Position numbers and translations under genes: made by a program | Part shown: positions 1 to 12,153 of the stretch, piece by piece | Position numbering within the stretch: position 1 is the stretch's first letter | Layout: each line of letters begins with the position of its first letter | The notes under the pieces: generated by a model | Database searches by the model: none | Seen by the model: the letters and a program-made list of their open reading frames with translations, nothing else | What the model was told of the DNA's origin: nothing | From: Larix kaempferi | Taxonomy: Eukaryota > Streptophyta > Pinopsida > Pinales > Pinaceae | NCBI GenBank assembly: GCA_027924585.1 | Contig: BSBM01002077.1 | Coordinates: forward strand, 541,001 to 605,000 | Direction: 5' to 3' | Length of the DNA: 64,000 bases

Positions 1-64
1 GAACAATCCAACTAGACTGATTATAAGTAATAATTGTGATGAATGTATTTACTTTTCCTTCTAG

Positions 65-286
65 AAATATAAATATGATTTTTTCAAAGAAAAAAATGTA
101 TATCAAGATGTGGTTAACGATATTGAAGGAAATTGTTTATCAAAAGGCCTAAAAAGTGTAGATGAGATGGAACAAATGTTAATGAACTTAAGAGTAGTTA
201 CAACTAAAGAATATACACATATAATAGATCACAATGATTCAAGAATAATTATCTATGATCGGGGGGGAGGAATGAATGGGACCTGA
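65..286 (+). CDS. Exon-like block, possible 3'-terminal exon of an unknown gene
   Basis: An open frame of 73 codons follows a good plant splice acceptor: a pyrimidine-rich run ending in CTAG at 61-64. It reads through to a TGA at 284-286. The peptide starts KYKYDFFKEK, carries the stretch SVDEMEQMLMNL and ends near YDRGGGMNGT. It looks like real coding sequence, with mixed hydrophobic and charged residues and no low complexity. I do not recognise the family. No upstream exon is visible because only 64 bases precede it. It could equally be a fragment captured by a transposon. No neighbour helps, since the following 3.7 kb contain no coding signal. Confidence 0.35.
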   Translation, partial: KYKYDFFKEKNVYQDVVNDIEGNCLSKGLKSVDEMEQMLMNLRVVTTKEYTHIIDHNDSRIIIYDRGGGMNGT

Positions 287-452
287 AGTAAATAATTAGA
301 TGTATGGAAAAGCACAACATCATTAGGCTATAGAGCTAAGTTCTTCTCAAAGGATCAAAAAGTGGAGTGGTGGTAAAATGCTAAGTTCTACTATCAAACA
401 TGGAGAAGGTAAAATGCAGGCTATCATATAACAATAAAATAGTAGCTCAAGT

Positions 453-600
453 TATTCCATCCAATCCATATTTACTACAATGCTTACAATGAAAATTCCA
501 TGTAGCAATCCCAGGTGAAACTTCGATATTCCATCCAATCCATATTTAATACAATGCTCACAACGAAAAATCCACATAATAGCTCCAAAATCAATATATA
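453..600. repeat. 74-bp tandem duplication (two copies)
   Basis: TATTCCATCCAATCCATATT occurs at 453 and again at 527. The following bases (ACAATGC, ACAA, GAAAA) also match with a few changes. Period is 74 bp. Confidence 0.7.
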
Positions 601-1492
601 AGATTACAATGCTTATCTTAGGTATTGCTTATTTCCAAATCAAGACAAGGTTGTAGGTTTCCATGTTTACATAAATGAAATCCTTCTTTGCATCCACAAT
701 GAAGTAGATATTTAGCTAAGAAATAAGGCAATCACAGTAGCTATGGGATAGCTTATTTCTCTTTATCATTTGTTTGCAATGTGCAATATACTCAATGATT
801 ATGGGTTTAAGCCTAGGGATTATCATAAAACATCTTGCATATATAAGTCACTAAGTTGCTACCTAGGGAGAAGAAGTTTGCAGGGAGGAAAGCAATTGAC
901 TTGCAATACCTCTATAAATCAAATTTGATCTTTGGGGAAACTCAAACAATTTTTTGGTTGGGGAAAATTAACCCAAATTGTTGACAATATACGCTAATTT
1001 CAAAACAAAGAGTAATGTTTTGTTAGCTCAGGGCTCAAATCATGCAAATACATAGCATGCATGACAACATGGGCAGTGTTAGTTTATTCTACAAATACCA
1101 TACAAAAATTTTTTGGCATTATGATTAAGATTTATGGTGGTCTTGTAGCATCCATTTGACATAAAATATGAAGAATTTGTGGCGGCCAGAGGACTAGTTT
1201 TTTGTGCATGGCGAGGTACAACAAATTGTAGTAGCTTATGTCTTGACATGAATGAGATATTTGGGTATTTGAGACAACATATTTTTGTGGTTTGAAGTAG
1301 TTTCATACGTCATAACTCAATCATATAGGATGCATGTGACTAGACCTTTAAACCAACAATAAGACCTTGATAGAATACAGTCCGATGATTGATAGAAATA
1401 TCATTAGATTGTTGATGACATATAATGATAGGATGGCTCAATGATGTTGGCATTTGGAGACAGTTTTGTGGGCTACTAGTTGACAATTTTAA

Positions 1493-1577
1493 GGACAGTA
1501 TGCATTCGCTGAAACAACAACAAGAAAATGAGCTATGGACAGTATGCAGCTGCTGAAACAACAACAAGAAAATGAGC
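1493..1577. repeat. 44-bp tandem duplication (two copies)
   Basis: GGACAGTATGCA starts at 1493 and 1537. Both are followed by GCTGAAACAACAACAAGAAA, with only a few differences between the copies. Confidence 0.75.
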
Positions 1578-3135
1578 CTAAGTCATGCCCTACAAACTGA
1601 AATTGTGATGGCCATGATGATCAAATTCAAGCCCCCTTTTCAAATCAACATTTTTCTGGAATTATGGCAGCATCATGGATGGATTTAGGTTTGATTTTAT
1701 GGCTTAGTTTGAGGAATATATAAATGTATAGGGTGTCAACATTCATTCAACCAAACCTGCCACAAGTCCTATAGCAACATTCATGATAATGAAGGCAAAA
1801 GAGTCTAGGGAAGTGAAAAGGGGTTTATTTGAGGGGCTGCTCTAAGTATTGTGATCTGGTTTTATAACACCCTTTATAGATAATTTATGGCACCATTGAA
1901 CCTTTTCTAGAACCATCAACAATTATTTCCTATCTTGAGAAATTCTAGGCATCAATGGGCTCCCCAAGGGACTATTATAGTAGCAAAAATTAACTTAATT
2001 TTGCGTCCATGACAGTGATGATGCATCTCCTCTCATACAATGCACATCTCACATGTGCCCAATCAGAATAGATTGGCATGTTAATCTCAACTACAAAGAG
2101 TATTGGAGAGTGAAATCACTATCACAAACTTTAATTATAGAATGAATTACAGTGACTAGAATATTGTTGCTCAACATCCAAACTTTAACAACTTGACCCA
2201 AATTTTCAGCTTCAACTCCAAGTCTCTTGATCCATATGCATCTATAACTAATCATCAATCTCCACAAATCTTACATTGGACACCTGAAGAAGGAACAACT
2301 GGATGAGTCCACATTATTTCCTCAATACAAAAAAACCAGGTCAGCTACCTGGTGTATAGTTCCTTTATTATAGTAGTAATTTACATATTTTGGTCGGGGA
2401 CTTGAGGCATTGACTTGGAAACTGTTGGGGCCAGGTGAGCACTGTCACCTTTTCTTTACATAATTTTGAACTCTAATATAAAGAGGTAAACAAATAATAA
2501 GGGGTAAGCCCAAAAAAAGAAATCTATGACATTTTCCAGTGGTAAAGACAGTTGTTGTTCTTAGACACTTGAAGAAATGAATAGGAAGAACCCGAAATTA
2601 TGTTTGTTGATGAACCCAAGCCAAGTTGGACTGCAAATAGTCTCGGCATACTTGAGCACTTGGGGGGAATGCCAAAGGGGTCACACTGCGATCAATAAGG
2701 AGTTGCGCTAGCATCCAGAAGTTCCTTGCAAGAAAGAACCAGAGAACCATGGGAAAGTTAGACCCCACACGAAATATAATGGCAGTAGAAATTAAACCAA
2801 AATGAAAAGGGTTGAATGACCCTAGAAAATTACTAGGAGTAACAACCAAACCATACACACAACCCATCACCAAGGGTTAGGAAGATTCCACAACCTGTCC
2901 ATAAATCCACGACTAACCTTGCACATTACAAAGGGGAATGAAGGAAGGATTAACAGAAAAAAATACAAATACGTAACTAAAACTATAGAAGTATTAGTTT
3001 CCAAATTGGATTCACCCTAGGGAAGACAATTTTGTCAAATATGGAAGTGAGACGAAATAAATTTCACTTTTATGCTAGCCGGGATTGAGAGTCCTCCCTT
3101 GGATGCACAGACCCAGTGCCTTCTTAGCTGCTCGC

Positions 3136-3240
3136 AGAACCAGAAGCCAAAAAGAAACCCTGAACCCTAATCACATAGACAAAGTTCAGAACCAGAAGAT
3201 GGAAATAACCCCTCAACCCCAATCACTCAGACAAAGTTCA
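3136..3240. repeat. 52-bp imperfect tandem duplication
   Basis: AGAACCAGAAG starts at 3136 and 3188. Each copy ends in AGACAAAGTTC. The duplication underlies a short open frame at 3085-3303 that otherwise shows no domain. Confidence 0.6.
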
Positions 3241-4080
3241 CCAATAGCTCGAATGAACAAATGCTGGGAGTATACTGTCAAAATCGGGAAGCTTCCTTCA
3301 TAAACCTGACTAGAATCACGCGATGAGTGAAGAGATGCTTGACCACCTGGCGGAATGGAACGCGGGTGTTAGTTCTCCCGCCATTTGCAAGGAATATGAA
3401 AAAATTGTGAATGGAGAGAAATTTGGTCACACCTCGATAGATAGATGTTTGCACATATTGGGATCATGATACGCTTCATGGGGCCTTCTATTGGTGTTGT
3501 GTACCCTTATTGACTTTGAGGATTGCATGTACCAGACCCTATTTACTTGTATGTTCAATTGACCCTGGATGTCATAAGCCTTGAGGGAAGAGACAAGCGC
3601 CCCCCCTTCGTTCAGATATGAGATTGTACTAGGTGAGGAATCCTTTATTGGTTCTTATACTTTAAGATTAGTTTTTAGTACCAACCAAAAAATAAATTTA
3701 GGATATATGTATGTAAAAGTGAAGGATTGTCATAAAGTAATTTTCCATTGCCTAGAAATTCGTGGAATGTAGGCTTAATGGGTATGTTGACATTCAGGGT
3801 AGTTTTTTTTTCACATGATAAGTTCAAGGATCAATGGAAAACCATAATATGTGAATAAAAATCAAATTAAATTCATCTCAGAATAAACTATGGTATAATT
3901 TGGTATCGATATAAATTATTATATGGTATAGCTTGATGTCAAAATCAAAGTTTACAAAAGATAATTACAGGATGGTAAAATATGAAATTTCTATAAGTAT
4001 TATTCATGCTATGTGTAGTGCCCCTAGACTACTATAGACATTGAGGGCACCTGCTGAGTCACCTGACTGTTTGAAACATT

Positions 4081-4105
4081 AATAAAATAACCCTATGATT
4101 TTATT
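4081..4105 (+). other. Short inverted repeat in the LTR, parent of the palindrome hinge
   Basis: AATAAAAT at 4081-4088 and its reverse complement ATTTTATT at 4098-4105 are separated by the 9-base spacer AACCCTATG. At 11679-11703 the same two 8-mers flank the reverse complement of that spacer. That is the pattern expected if a strand ending in AATAAAAT paired with ATTTTATT and was extended. Confidence 0.75.
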
Positions 4106-4725
4106 TTGAGTATATTTATGATTACGATTGATTGATATATGTGCATTTGGGTAGTTATTGTGAATGGACAATTTCATGTTGTTTAACGATTAACTTTGAT
4201 ATGAAAACTGTACATATGAATGATGCTTAACGACTAGCTGTGCAATTGATTATGTGATTAGATGAATGAGTAATGATTAAGTAAATTATAGATGCTTAAT
4301 GAAGCAACAGATTTATAAACCAAATTGTGATTATTGAGGACGGTGCTACTAATTTACGTTTGTGAGAAATGTGTGTAGCGACAGGTGAAACGGTTCACCA
4401 ACGAACACACAAAGGAATATGAAGGGTCGTAGAGTACGAGTAAATCACACACAGGGAGAGCGACGACGATGTCGACTTCCGACGGAATACCACGCTTGAG
4501 CAGATAAGCACTGATCTGCTTGCTCAAGAGGAAAGCGTGAGGGTGTACGAGGTGGGCCACGACGGAGCTAGTCACGTACGAGTTGGGGGGGTGCGCAGTG
4601 AGAACGGACTCACTCCTCAACGCCATTAGTCCCTAATAGCGTGTAGACGGAGGATGGAAGGTAACGGCTCCTAAAATCCCTACATGAAGTTCCCGCAAGT
4701 CAAAACGAAAGGATGACGGCAGGAG

Positions 4726-4895
4726 GGCCCAACGGTGCGGTACCCTGCCGAGAATGGAAAGAGTGAATGCAAGGACCCAACGATGTGGTTTCTTGCCGAG
4801 GAATGGAAACTATGGATGAATGGACTCGACGGAGTAGTGCCATGTCAGAGAAATTAAATTAAGGAACAAGGAGGCCCAACGGCGCGACACCGGGG
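4726..4895. repeat. Imperfect tandem repeats of about 57 bp inside the LTR
   Basis: The motif (G)GCCCAACGGTGCGG...TGCCGAG(A)ATGGAAA recurs three to four times with substitutions: CCCAACGGTGCGG, CCCAACGATGTGG, a weaker GACTCGACGGAGT copy and CCCAACGGCGCGA. Confidence 0.55.
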
Positions 4896-5785
4896 TCCCT
4901 AGTAAAAGTTGATTGCTAAACTTAACTGCGTTGAAACGTATAATTTTGCACCTAGAACTTTACTTATAAATGCATTTGAGTACTTTAGGCATTTGCACAT
5001 AAATGATTAATTTGGCATTTAAATAATATTAAGTGTTATTTAGGCATTGCACATGAAAGGATATTCCTGATTACTTAAAAATATTATAAATATTTATTTA
5101 GGAGCAAAATGGAATCCTAGGAATGGACACCTAGTCAACTCCACCTACACCACAAATCTAGGAGTTAAGTGAAATATCTAGGGGACAAACATGAGAAAAC
5201 TTAGGGATGTTGGTGCATCTCCTAGAGAAACTAACACTTGGGTGGGTGAGTTCTTTTTCATTAAAGAATTAATTAAATAATTATTTATGCATGAAGCGAC
5301 ATGTGTCGCAAGGGATTTTCCTTTAAAAGGGAGACTTTGGGGATTGGAAAAGGACCCAGACCCTGGATGACTATCGTAATATTGAGTTACCTCATGACTT
5401 GCTGCTATTAAGGGTTTGGATGGAAATCTTGGTGGGGGGGAATCCCAAACTAGGTTTCATGATTTTTTTCATTGTGTGTGAGCTCTACGACCCAAAGCTC
5501 GGGGGAGGCCATGCAACTGAAAGCATGAGCCTATAGTTGGGTGGCGAAGCTAACGGTTGCTTCGCCAATGGTTAAACGAGATTTGCTGGAGGGATCCTAC
5601 GGAAGACGAAGGCGACAATGGACTAGCCGGATCGGGTTGACAGGTTAAGGTTTTGCTTATTTTTGTTAAGTTATTCACACTTTTTATTTTATTTTTCCAA
5701 TAACTATGATGGCTAATTTGTTTGTATGAAGTTGTTAAAGTTTCAGGTTCAGTTCAAGGGGACCTTAAAGGAGGGGTCCTACATT

Positions 5786-5797
5786 TGGTATCAGAGC
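5786..5797 (+). other. Primer-binding site, initiator tRNA-Met type
   Basis: TGGTATCAGAGC complements the 3' end of plant initiator tRNA-Met, including the CCA. It sits two bases after the LTR end, where minus-strand DNA synthesis starts. Confidence 0.9.
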
Positions 5798-8700
5798 CGG
5801 TCGAGCCTTGAGGGCACCGGACTCATGTCTTAACTGAGGTGTCCGCCGGTGACTGTGACGAGTAAACAACGGAGTTGGAGCCACGATCTTAGTGGGAATA
5901 CATATCCGACTGGAGCAACCATTTCTCCAGGTTCATATCTATTGAAACATCTCTTACTTTATTTTTTGTATTGAGAAATCATTAGTTTAGAGGTCCATGA
6001 ATTTCTTTTACTTCTGTCATGATATTGAGTAATGCAATACTTAGGTTTTTGGGTCGAGAACGATTATGAAATCTATCCTATTTAAACTCTGCATAATCCC
6101 GTAGATGAAATCGTTTTATTAAAAGAATTTCAATCTCTGCTTATGTATTGTATTTGAAAGTTTGATAGATCCCTATACTTTCTTGATAGTTCATTAGTTT
6201 AATTAAAAAGATTTCCAATCTCTATTTATGCATTGGAATCGCAAGTTGACAGATCTTTGTATTTTCTTGGTAGCTCATAGTTTAAATTAAAAAAATATCC
6301 AGTCACTGTTTATGCTTGAAATTCTGTGTATACTTTGAATACTTCAGTTCAGTAGATCTATACATCTATCGAATGACAAAAATCCATTTTCATTAAAAGT
6401 AGTTCAAAAAAAAAAAAAAAAAGACCCTTCCTGTATTTCTTATTCAGCCCGAGCTTATGTCATCTCTGTCTTGCCCGGAATCCTGGAAGTATACAGTTAA
6501 TTCAATATCTTGATTTCCTTGATTTTTTTTTACTTTTAATTTTACTGGTCAACGCGTCTTGGATTGCTGGAGATCGCCTTGATATAAGGATGCCGATGCT
6601 CTTGTTCCTCTGTTGTATTGATTGAGTCACTGTATTTGTTCTTTTTCAAGTGCTTGATCTGACTAAACGATTATAACTGGATCCCTGTTCACATCTTGTT
6701 TGCGCCCAGTCTCAGAGATTACGACCCTGCCGAGATTTGTATCCAGATCTGGACTTCACATTTCGAGATTGCGAGATACTGTTCACAAACCTTCTACCAT
6801 GGCCATCGCGCTCCGATCTCAGACTTTAGTTTGCATTTCTTTCTAGTCGCTTGACTAACCAGACTCACGCCCTTATTCGTCGAGCTCTCCATTGTTTACT
6901 TCCTGTCCGGATCTCACGCCCTAAATTGTGACACCGGTGGTTAGATCTCCTCCATATTAGCGATTTTAGGATTGAAGGATTAGCTGTAGTCTATCTCTGT
7001 CCTTTAATAGCGATCCTGGAGCTGTGATCACGCCGCCACCCAAGAGCGACGGTTGGCTGTAAACTTGACTTTTAAGCCACATGTCCCTGATGCATGAGAG
7101 AAATATTGATCCTTTTTCCTCGACGTTGAACTCTAAGAAATCATTTTGGATACAATCTCCTCTGTCACTCTCAGTCTAACCAGAAAATTAATCCGTCTTT
7201 ACAGCACGGAGGTCGTGCCAAATCACCACTCTTTAAACCCTCTATTCGTCTGCCTGATTAATGACAAGTATTAATTTGCTTGAGTTCCGAGTTACTAAGG
7301 GGAACATTATGGCCGACGTGGTGAGTACTAAACATCACTACGCCGAGCATCTCCATTGACAGGAGAGGCAGCAGTGACATAAGTTCCATGATGATACAAC
7401 AGATGTAGTTAACTTATGCTGTTTGATAACCGTTCCTTATATCCTTTTTATTTTCCAGGGTTACTAAATGGAGAATGACTTTTTAATTTGCGTTTTATTT
7501 ATTTAGGGTTATATTATATACAAAAAAAAAAATTAGTGTAATTTCAGGCTGGAATATTTATATCCCCTATTGAGATCAAAATTACACCAACGTAGATGCT
7601 GGAAATGAAAACGCAGGTCTGTCTGCATTCGGCTTAGATATTCTGCTTTGTACCTGCATATCAAATCTAGAATAGATCTATTGCTGGGTATATGTTTATT
7701 TTATTTTTATTTTTTTGTATATATATCTGAAGTTTTATATTGCTGACCGTAAGGAAACGCAGGTAGCTGTAATATTGTGAAAATATATTTATTTCCATTG
7801 TAAAATCGTGAAAATCAAATAATAGAGTTGGTTTCGATAATTATGTGTTGTGAGAGTATGAATGTTTATGTTTATGATGCTAACGGTAAGAAAAACCCAG
7901 ATCCGTCGTGTGATGTCTTAGAACTTTAGTTGTTTTAAAAAGATCTAGATTTAGAACTAATGCATTTGTATTTTTATTAAAGTTGTAAGCTTCTGTACAA
8001 GTGCCATAAGGGAGACGTTGTTCGATATATAATAGAAAGATATTGAATATATATATATATATACATATTTTGTGGATGCAACAGTCATCATGGTTGGTCT
8101 AAAAACAAGGGAAATTATCTCTGTTTGCGATTTACCAACAACAATCGTGCAGCATATAATTTCCCAAGGTAAAACATCTGAAAGAGTTATGCCGCTGCTT
8201 TTTGCCTTAGCTACATGATGCTGGTATGTTACCCTGCATTACATTTTCACCATTTTTTTTGGTCAGAGAGTTAAACCTGGTTTTAGATCGCTTAGCATTA
8301 CTAAGCTACGCACAGTTCTTTTGACGATAAGAATGTCGAAGTCTTTAGTGCTCTGTCTTGAAAGGGTAAGTCTGCCGGATTCAGGAAAAACGAATCCCCG
8401 ACCTCTCTTATGTTATATGTATATTACACCTGCGTGTGATTAAGACAAGTCTCGGGTTCTCAGTGTGTTCGGCGTTTTCTGTCTCTACCGATTGGGAGAT
8501 CCCTGGTTAGTTTGTCTCCAGTTTCATTCGGTTGCCTTCGCTTTGAGTTGTATTCACTGGGCGTTTAAACCTTTCCTATCGCCCAATTGTAATTACATTT
8601 AAGTAGTCTTTTGTTTCCTCCCTTTTTATCATTTCGGCGTCACCTAAGTTATCGGCACCTCATCCTTGGTTTCGAGGTCCTAAGTAATGGTTCTACCTAA

Positions 8701-11243
8701 ACTATTGACTTCTAGTATGACCCATTTTTTTTTTTGTAAAAAAAGAAGTGCTTTGTTTAGATTAAAAGTAAGGTGTTTTATAATTAAAATTTAAGATTGT
8801 ATTTATTGAATTAAAGATTAAAAAGGATGGTTGTGTGATTGTTATGATGATCCGTTTTAGTAGTTTTGTCATGTATGCACTTTATTTAATTTTTTGTATA
8901 CATATAGTTGTACATAAATTCAATGTAATTTGTCAAATAGAGGACATTTATGTAAAGAGATTTCTTCTAGAGTTATATATGGGTAGAGTGTAATGTAGGA
9001 TGGTAGTTAGAAGCTTATCCAAGTTAAATTAGACGGATAATAAATTAACTTTATGTTGTATTGTTAGGGTATATGTAAAGTGTATAAGCTAGGCATACTT
9101 GTAGTGCATTAAATTTCTATGAAATGAGAAGTCCATTCTGACTTATATGTTTAATAAGAATTGGAAATTGTAAATTTTTATAAGGCACTATAGTAGAAAG
9201 GATTGTAAGAGTTATGAATGGGGTTATTTTATGCTCTTATATTATATATTTCTATGGTATAAATTTTATATTTGTAAAGCTTTAAGTTATAGATTATTTA
9301 ATCAATAGATTTGAATACATGTAAATTTTTGAAGTTGTGTATAGTATAATTGCTTGAATAATAATGGATATGTTTAATGCATGAAGTTTTAAATTTTTGT
9401 ATATCCTTTAAATTTCAAATTTTTAAATTTATGATTTTGAGTTGGTTAAAGTGTGTAATCTATATATATATAATAATCATTTGAAACAATAAATGATAAT
9501 TTTATTTTTATAGGGAAAGGGAAGTGTAAAGTATATATTGTTGTTAGAATAATGTGCCAAGTATGTCTTTATTACACAAAGAGTTTCAATGTCTACCTTC
9601 TATTTTTAATGAAAAAAGGGTTAGCAAGTTAGGTCATTTAGCCTTTGAAAGAATTACAAATTTTGTACCAGGAATAATTATAAATTATATACTTAATACG
9701 AACCATAATTTATGCATTGTATGACATTCTATATATGACAATATGATTGTATTTAGGGACATTTGAAGGGTTGCATCTTTTTCTGTTTTGTATTAATTAG
9801 AAATTATGGAACAATAGAATTGTGCATAGTATAGGTAGGTGACACTTTATATGTTGGAATACCATAGTACATATAAAAGTTGGGAGATGGGAAATTATAT
9901 GGATTGAGATGTCAAAAAGATTGGGGTAGTTAGGTATTGGGTAATCGATTTGTTATTTTTCTTGTGTAACTAGAAATAAATTATATTTCTCTTGCAAAAT
10001 ATCATCATTTATATATTCTCTACTGACATTGGAGAGAATTGGGAATTAAGCTTGAGTTGTAAGATCGCTTAATACCTAGCTCCTTCTTGTATTGTATAAT
10101 TTTTTGAATTTTCCAAAATTTAAGATGTTGGGCATAATAGGAATTATGCCATTGGAACTTTATCATATTATCATATTTTGTGCATAAGTGATAATGTAAT
10201 GCTACTTGCATACCATCTAATGTTATGTATACATACCTATCATATGTTATATATACATACATATGCAAGTGAAGATTGGATGTTAGAATGATGTTAAATG
10301 GTTTGAATAAACTCTTACGAAATTGATTTATTTTTAGAAGGTTAAAAGTATGCGTCTTAAACATGTATGAGATACGGGGTGTGCTGGGAATATTATGATT
10401 CATGTATTATAAATTGTGTCCTCAAAAGAAACAATGTGACCATTAATGTATGTCTAGATCTTAGTTGAGGTTTACTTTGATGCTTGAGATTATCCAACAT
10501 ATGTTCATTAGGCCATACTCTAATTGATTGCATATTTGGAAAGTATGACATTGATGAAACTAAAGAAGTGGTATTATGACAACATGAATGATGAAAGGAG
10601 GTAAGGATGTGATAATCTCGTTAACCTCAAGTAATGATACTAATGAAAGAACCAATATATAAATTTTAATATGTTCGACTAAACCGCTAAGTTCTGACCC
10701 TAGGAATCCTATCTAATTGAGAGCCGACATTTGGGGATTTGGAAGCAGTCTTATGGAATTTGGATTTGGGACAATTTGAGGGTTTCTCCTGATTTGTTAA
10801 ATCATGATTATATCTTACCTATATATATTGGACTACATATCTTATGATGTTTACCTTCTCATCCGAGGAAGGAGGATAACCAATTGGATTGGAACCCTTA
10901 CTTGGATTCATTATGTTGATAAATTATTTGGTGGCTATTGATGCAATGCAGCTTGTTGAAATTTTGGACATTGTAGACCCTAGTAAATGAATAAGAGATA
11001 TAGGAGATCTAGTTGATACTGAAGATTATTGAATTGATATTATGCGAAGTTCCTGAGGATGTATTGGAACCATGTTGGATGAAAAAAAAGAAAACTAATG
11101 ATTAGAACCACGAGTGCTTATGGCCGTGATTGTTGGAGAAAAATAAAATAGAATTACAAGAAGATGAGAATAGGAAATTAAAAGTTAAGCCTAGTGTCGT
11201 AAGGGTGAGAACAAAATTTAAAATTCGGGACGAAGTTCTATAC
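5798..11243 (+). other. Long non-coding interior of the 4014-12125 element
   Basis: About 5.4 kb between primer site and purine tract show no gag, protease, RT, RNase H or integrase motif on either strand. The largest open frame (10020-10403, minus) is AT-rich and has no domain. The first part (5.8-8.7 kb) is richer in GC and includes short pyrimidine-rich stretches. The part from 8.7 to 10.4 kb is very AT-rich. Absence of any coding remnant over this length points to a LARD-type element that depended on proteins from another element, rather than to a decayed autonomous copy. Confidence 0.55.
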
Positions 11244-11252
11244 AAGAGGGGG
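11244..11252 (+). other. Polypurine tract (plus-strand primer)
   Basis: AAGAGGGGG lies just before the TG at 11257 and after CGGGACGAAGTTCT (11226-11239), the usual arrangement at gypsy 3' ends. The same 14-mer recurs at 11581-11594, before a weaker purine tract (GTAGAGG) and the second LTR start at 11612. Confidence 0.7.
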
Positions 11253-11256
11253 TGTA

Positions 11257-12125
11257 TGTAATGCCCCTAAAATGACTATGGACTTTAAGAGCACCTGTCG
11301 AGTGACTCGATGGAACAAACTTCAATAAAGTGGCCCTTCGAGTTAGGATGTGTCTTAATAAGGGAGAATCACCTGATGATGTGCATGACTATAGTTGATA
11401 AATGAATTAATGAATTGAATTATATGTGTGGACTGGGATAATTGATTGATCATTTCTTGCTTAAATGCTTAGCCTTGATTGGTCAAGTCAAAGTATTGTA
11501 GGACAGCTACAATCCTAGCTTTGTGACTTGGGAGGACGCAACTGAGATGCGTCATAGCTTTCTGCATTTATTCTGAACTTCGGGACGAAGTTCTAAATAA
11601 GTAGAGGTGTATGTAGTGCCCCTAGACTACTATAGACATTGAGGGCACCTGCTGAGTCACCTGACTATTTGAAACATTAATAAAATCATAGGGTTATTTT
11701 ATTAATGTTTCAAACAGTCAGGTGACTCAGCAGGTGCCCTCAATGTCTATAGTAGTCTAGGGGCACTACATACACCCCTACTTATTTAGAACTTCGTCCC
11801 GAAGTTCAGAATAAATGCAGAAAGCTATGACGCATCTCAGTTGCGTCCTCCCAAGTCACAAAGCTAGGATTGTAGCTGTCCTACAATACTTTGACTTGAC
11901 CAATCAAGGCTAAGCATTTAAGCAAGAACTGATCAATCAATTATCCTAGTCCACACATATAATTCAATTCATTAATTCATTTATCAACTATAGTCATGCA
12001 CATCATCAGGTGATTCTCCCTTATTAAGACACATCCTAACTCGAAGGGCCACTTTATTGATGTTTGTTCCATCGGGTCACTCGACAGGTGCTCTTAAAGT
12101 TCATAGTCATTTTAGGGGCATTACA
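11257..12125. repeat. Long near-perfect palindrome, 430-bp arms
   Basis: The arms at 11257-11686 and 11696-12125 are reverse complements with no net indel, since paired coordinates always sum to 23382. The 9-base spacer is CATAGGGTT. By eye I count about seven substitutions between the arms, close to 98% identity. The left arm holds the start of one LTR (TGTAATGCCCC at 11257), then a second element-end motif (11581-11607) and the first 75 bp of the 5'-LTR type (11612-11686). The outer border of the palindrome is exactly the LTR start set by the purine tract at 11244-11252. Confidence 0.92.
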
Positions 12126-12153
12126 CTATGCATATATATTTTAATCCAAAAGA

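Larger units (their letters stand above)
287..4008. other. Intergenic stretch with no recognisable gene
   Basis: No conserved coding block, RNA gene or complete transposon is seen here. The short open frames on either strand have no recognisable domain. The only structure is a set of small local tandem duplications, listed separately. Confidence 0.6.
4014..5783 (+). repeat. 5' long terminal repeat of the 4014-12125 element
   Basis: It begins TGTAGTGCCCC and ends CCTACA, two bases before the primer-binding site. Length is 1,770 bp. Its first 75 bases recur at 11612-11686, with a few differences, and in inverted form at 11696-11770. A possible TATA element (TTATAAAT) lies near 4964. No full second LTR exists in direct orientation, which is abnormal for a complete element. 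Confidence 0.8.
4014..12125 (+). mobile_element. Complete LTR-retroelement insertion with a palindromic 3' end
   Basis: An 8,112-bp insertion is delimited by a perfect 5-bp target-site duplication, CTATG at 4009-4013 and 12126-12130. The left end is a normal LTR start, TGTAGTGCCCC. The right end is GGGGCATTACA, the reverse complement of a closely related LTR start (TGTAATGCCCC). So both outer ends are U3 ends. Order: 5' LTR (4014-5783), tRNA-Met primer site (5786-5797), long interior without coding domains, purine tract at 11244-11252, then a 430-bp arm, 9-base spacer and inverted 430-bp arm. The TG start, purine tract and end style fit Ty3/gypsy. The lack of gag or pol makes it a non-autonomous, LARD-like element. 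The target duplication implies that integrase joined this rearranged form as a unit; a later rearrangement would not be expected to preserve it. Confidence 0.85.

Noticed and set aside
10020-10403. 127-codon minus open frame
   Set aside because: AT-rich composition, no domain, and inside a non-coding retroelement interior; chance open frame.
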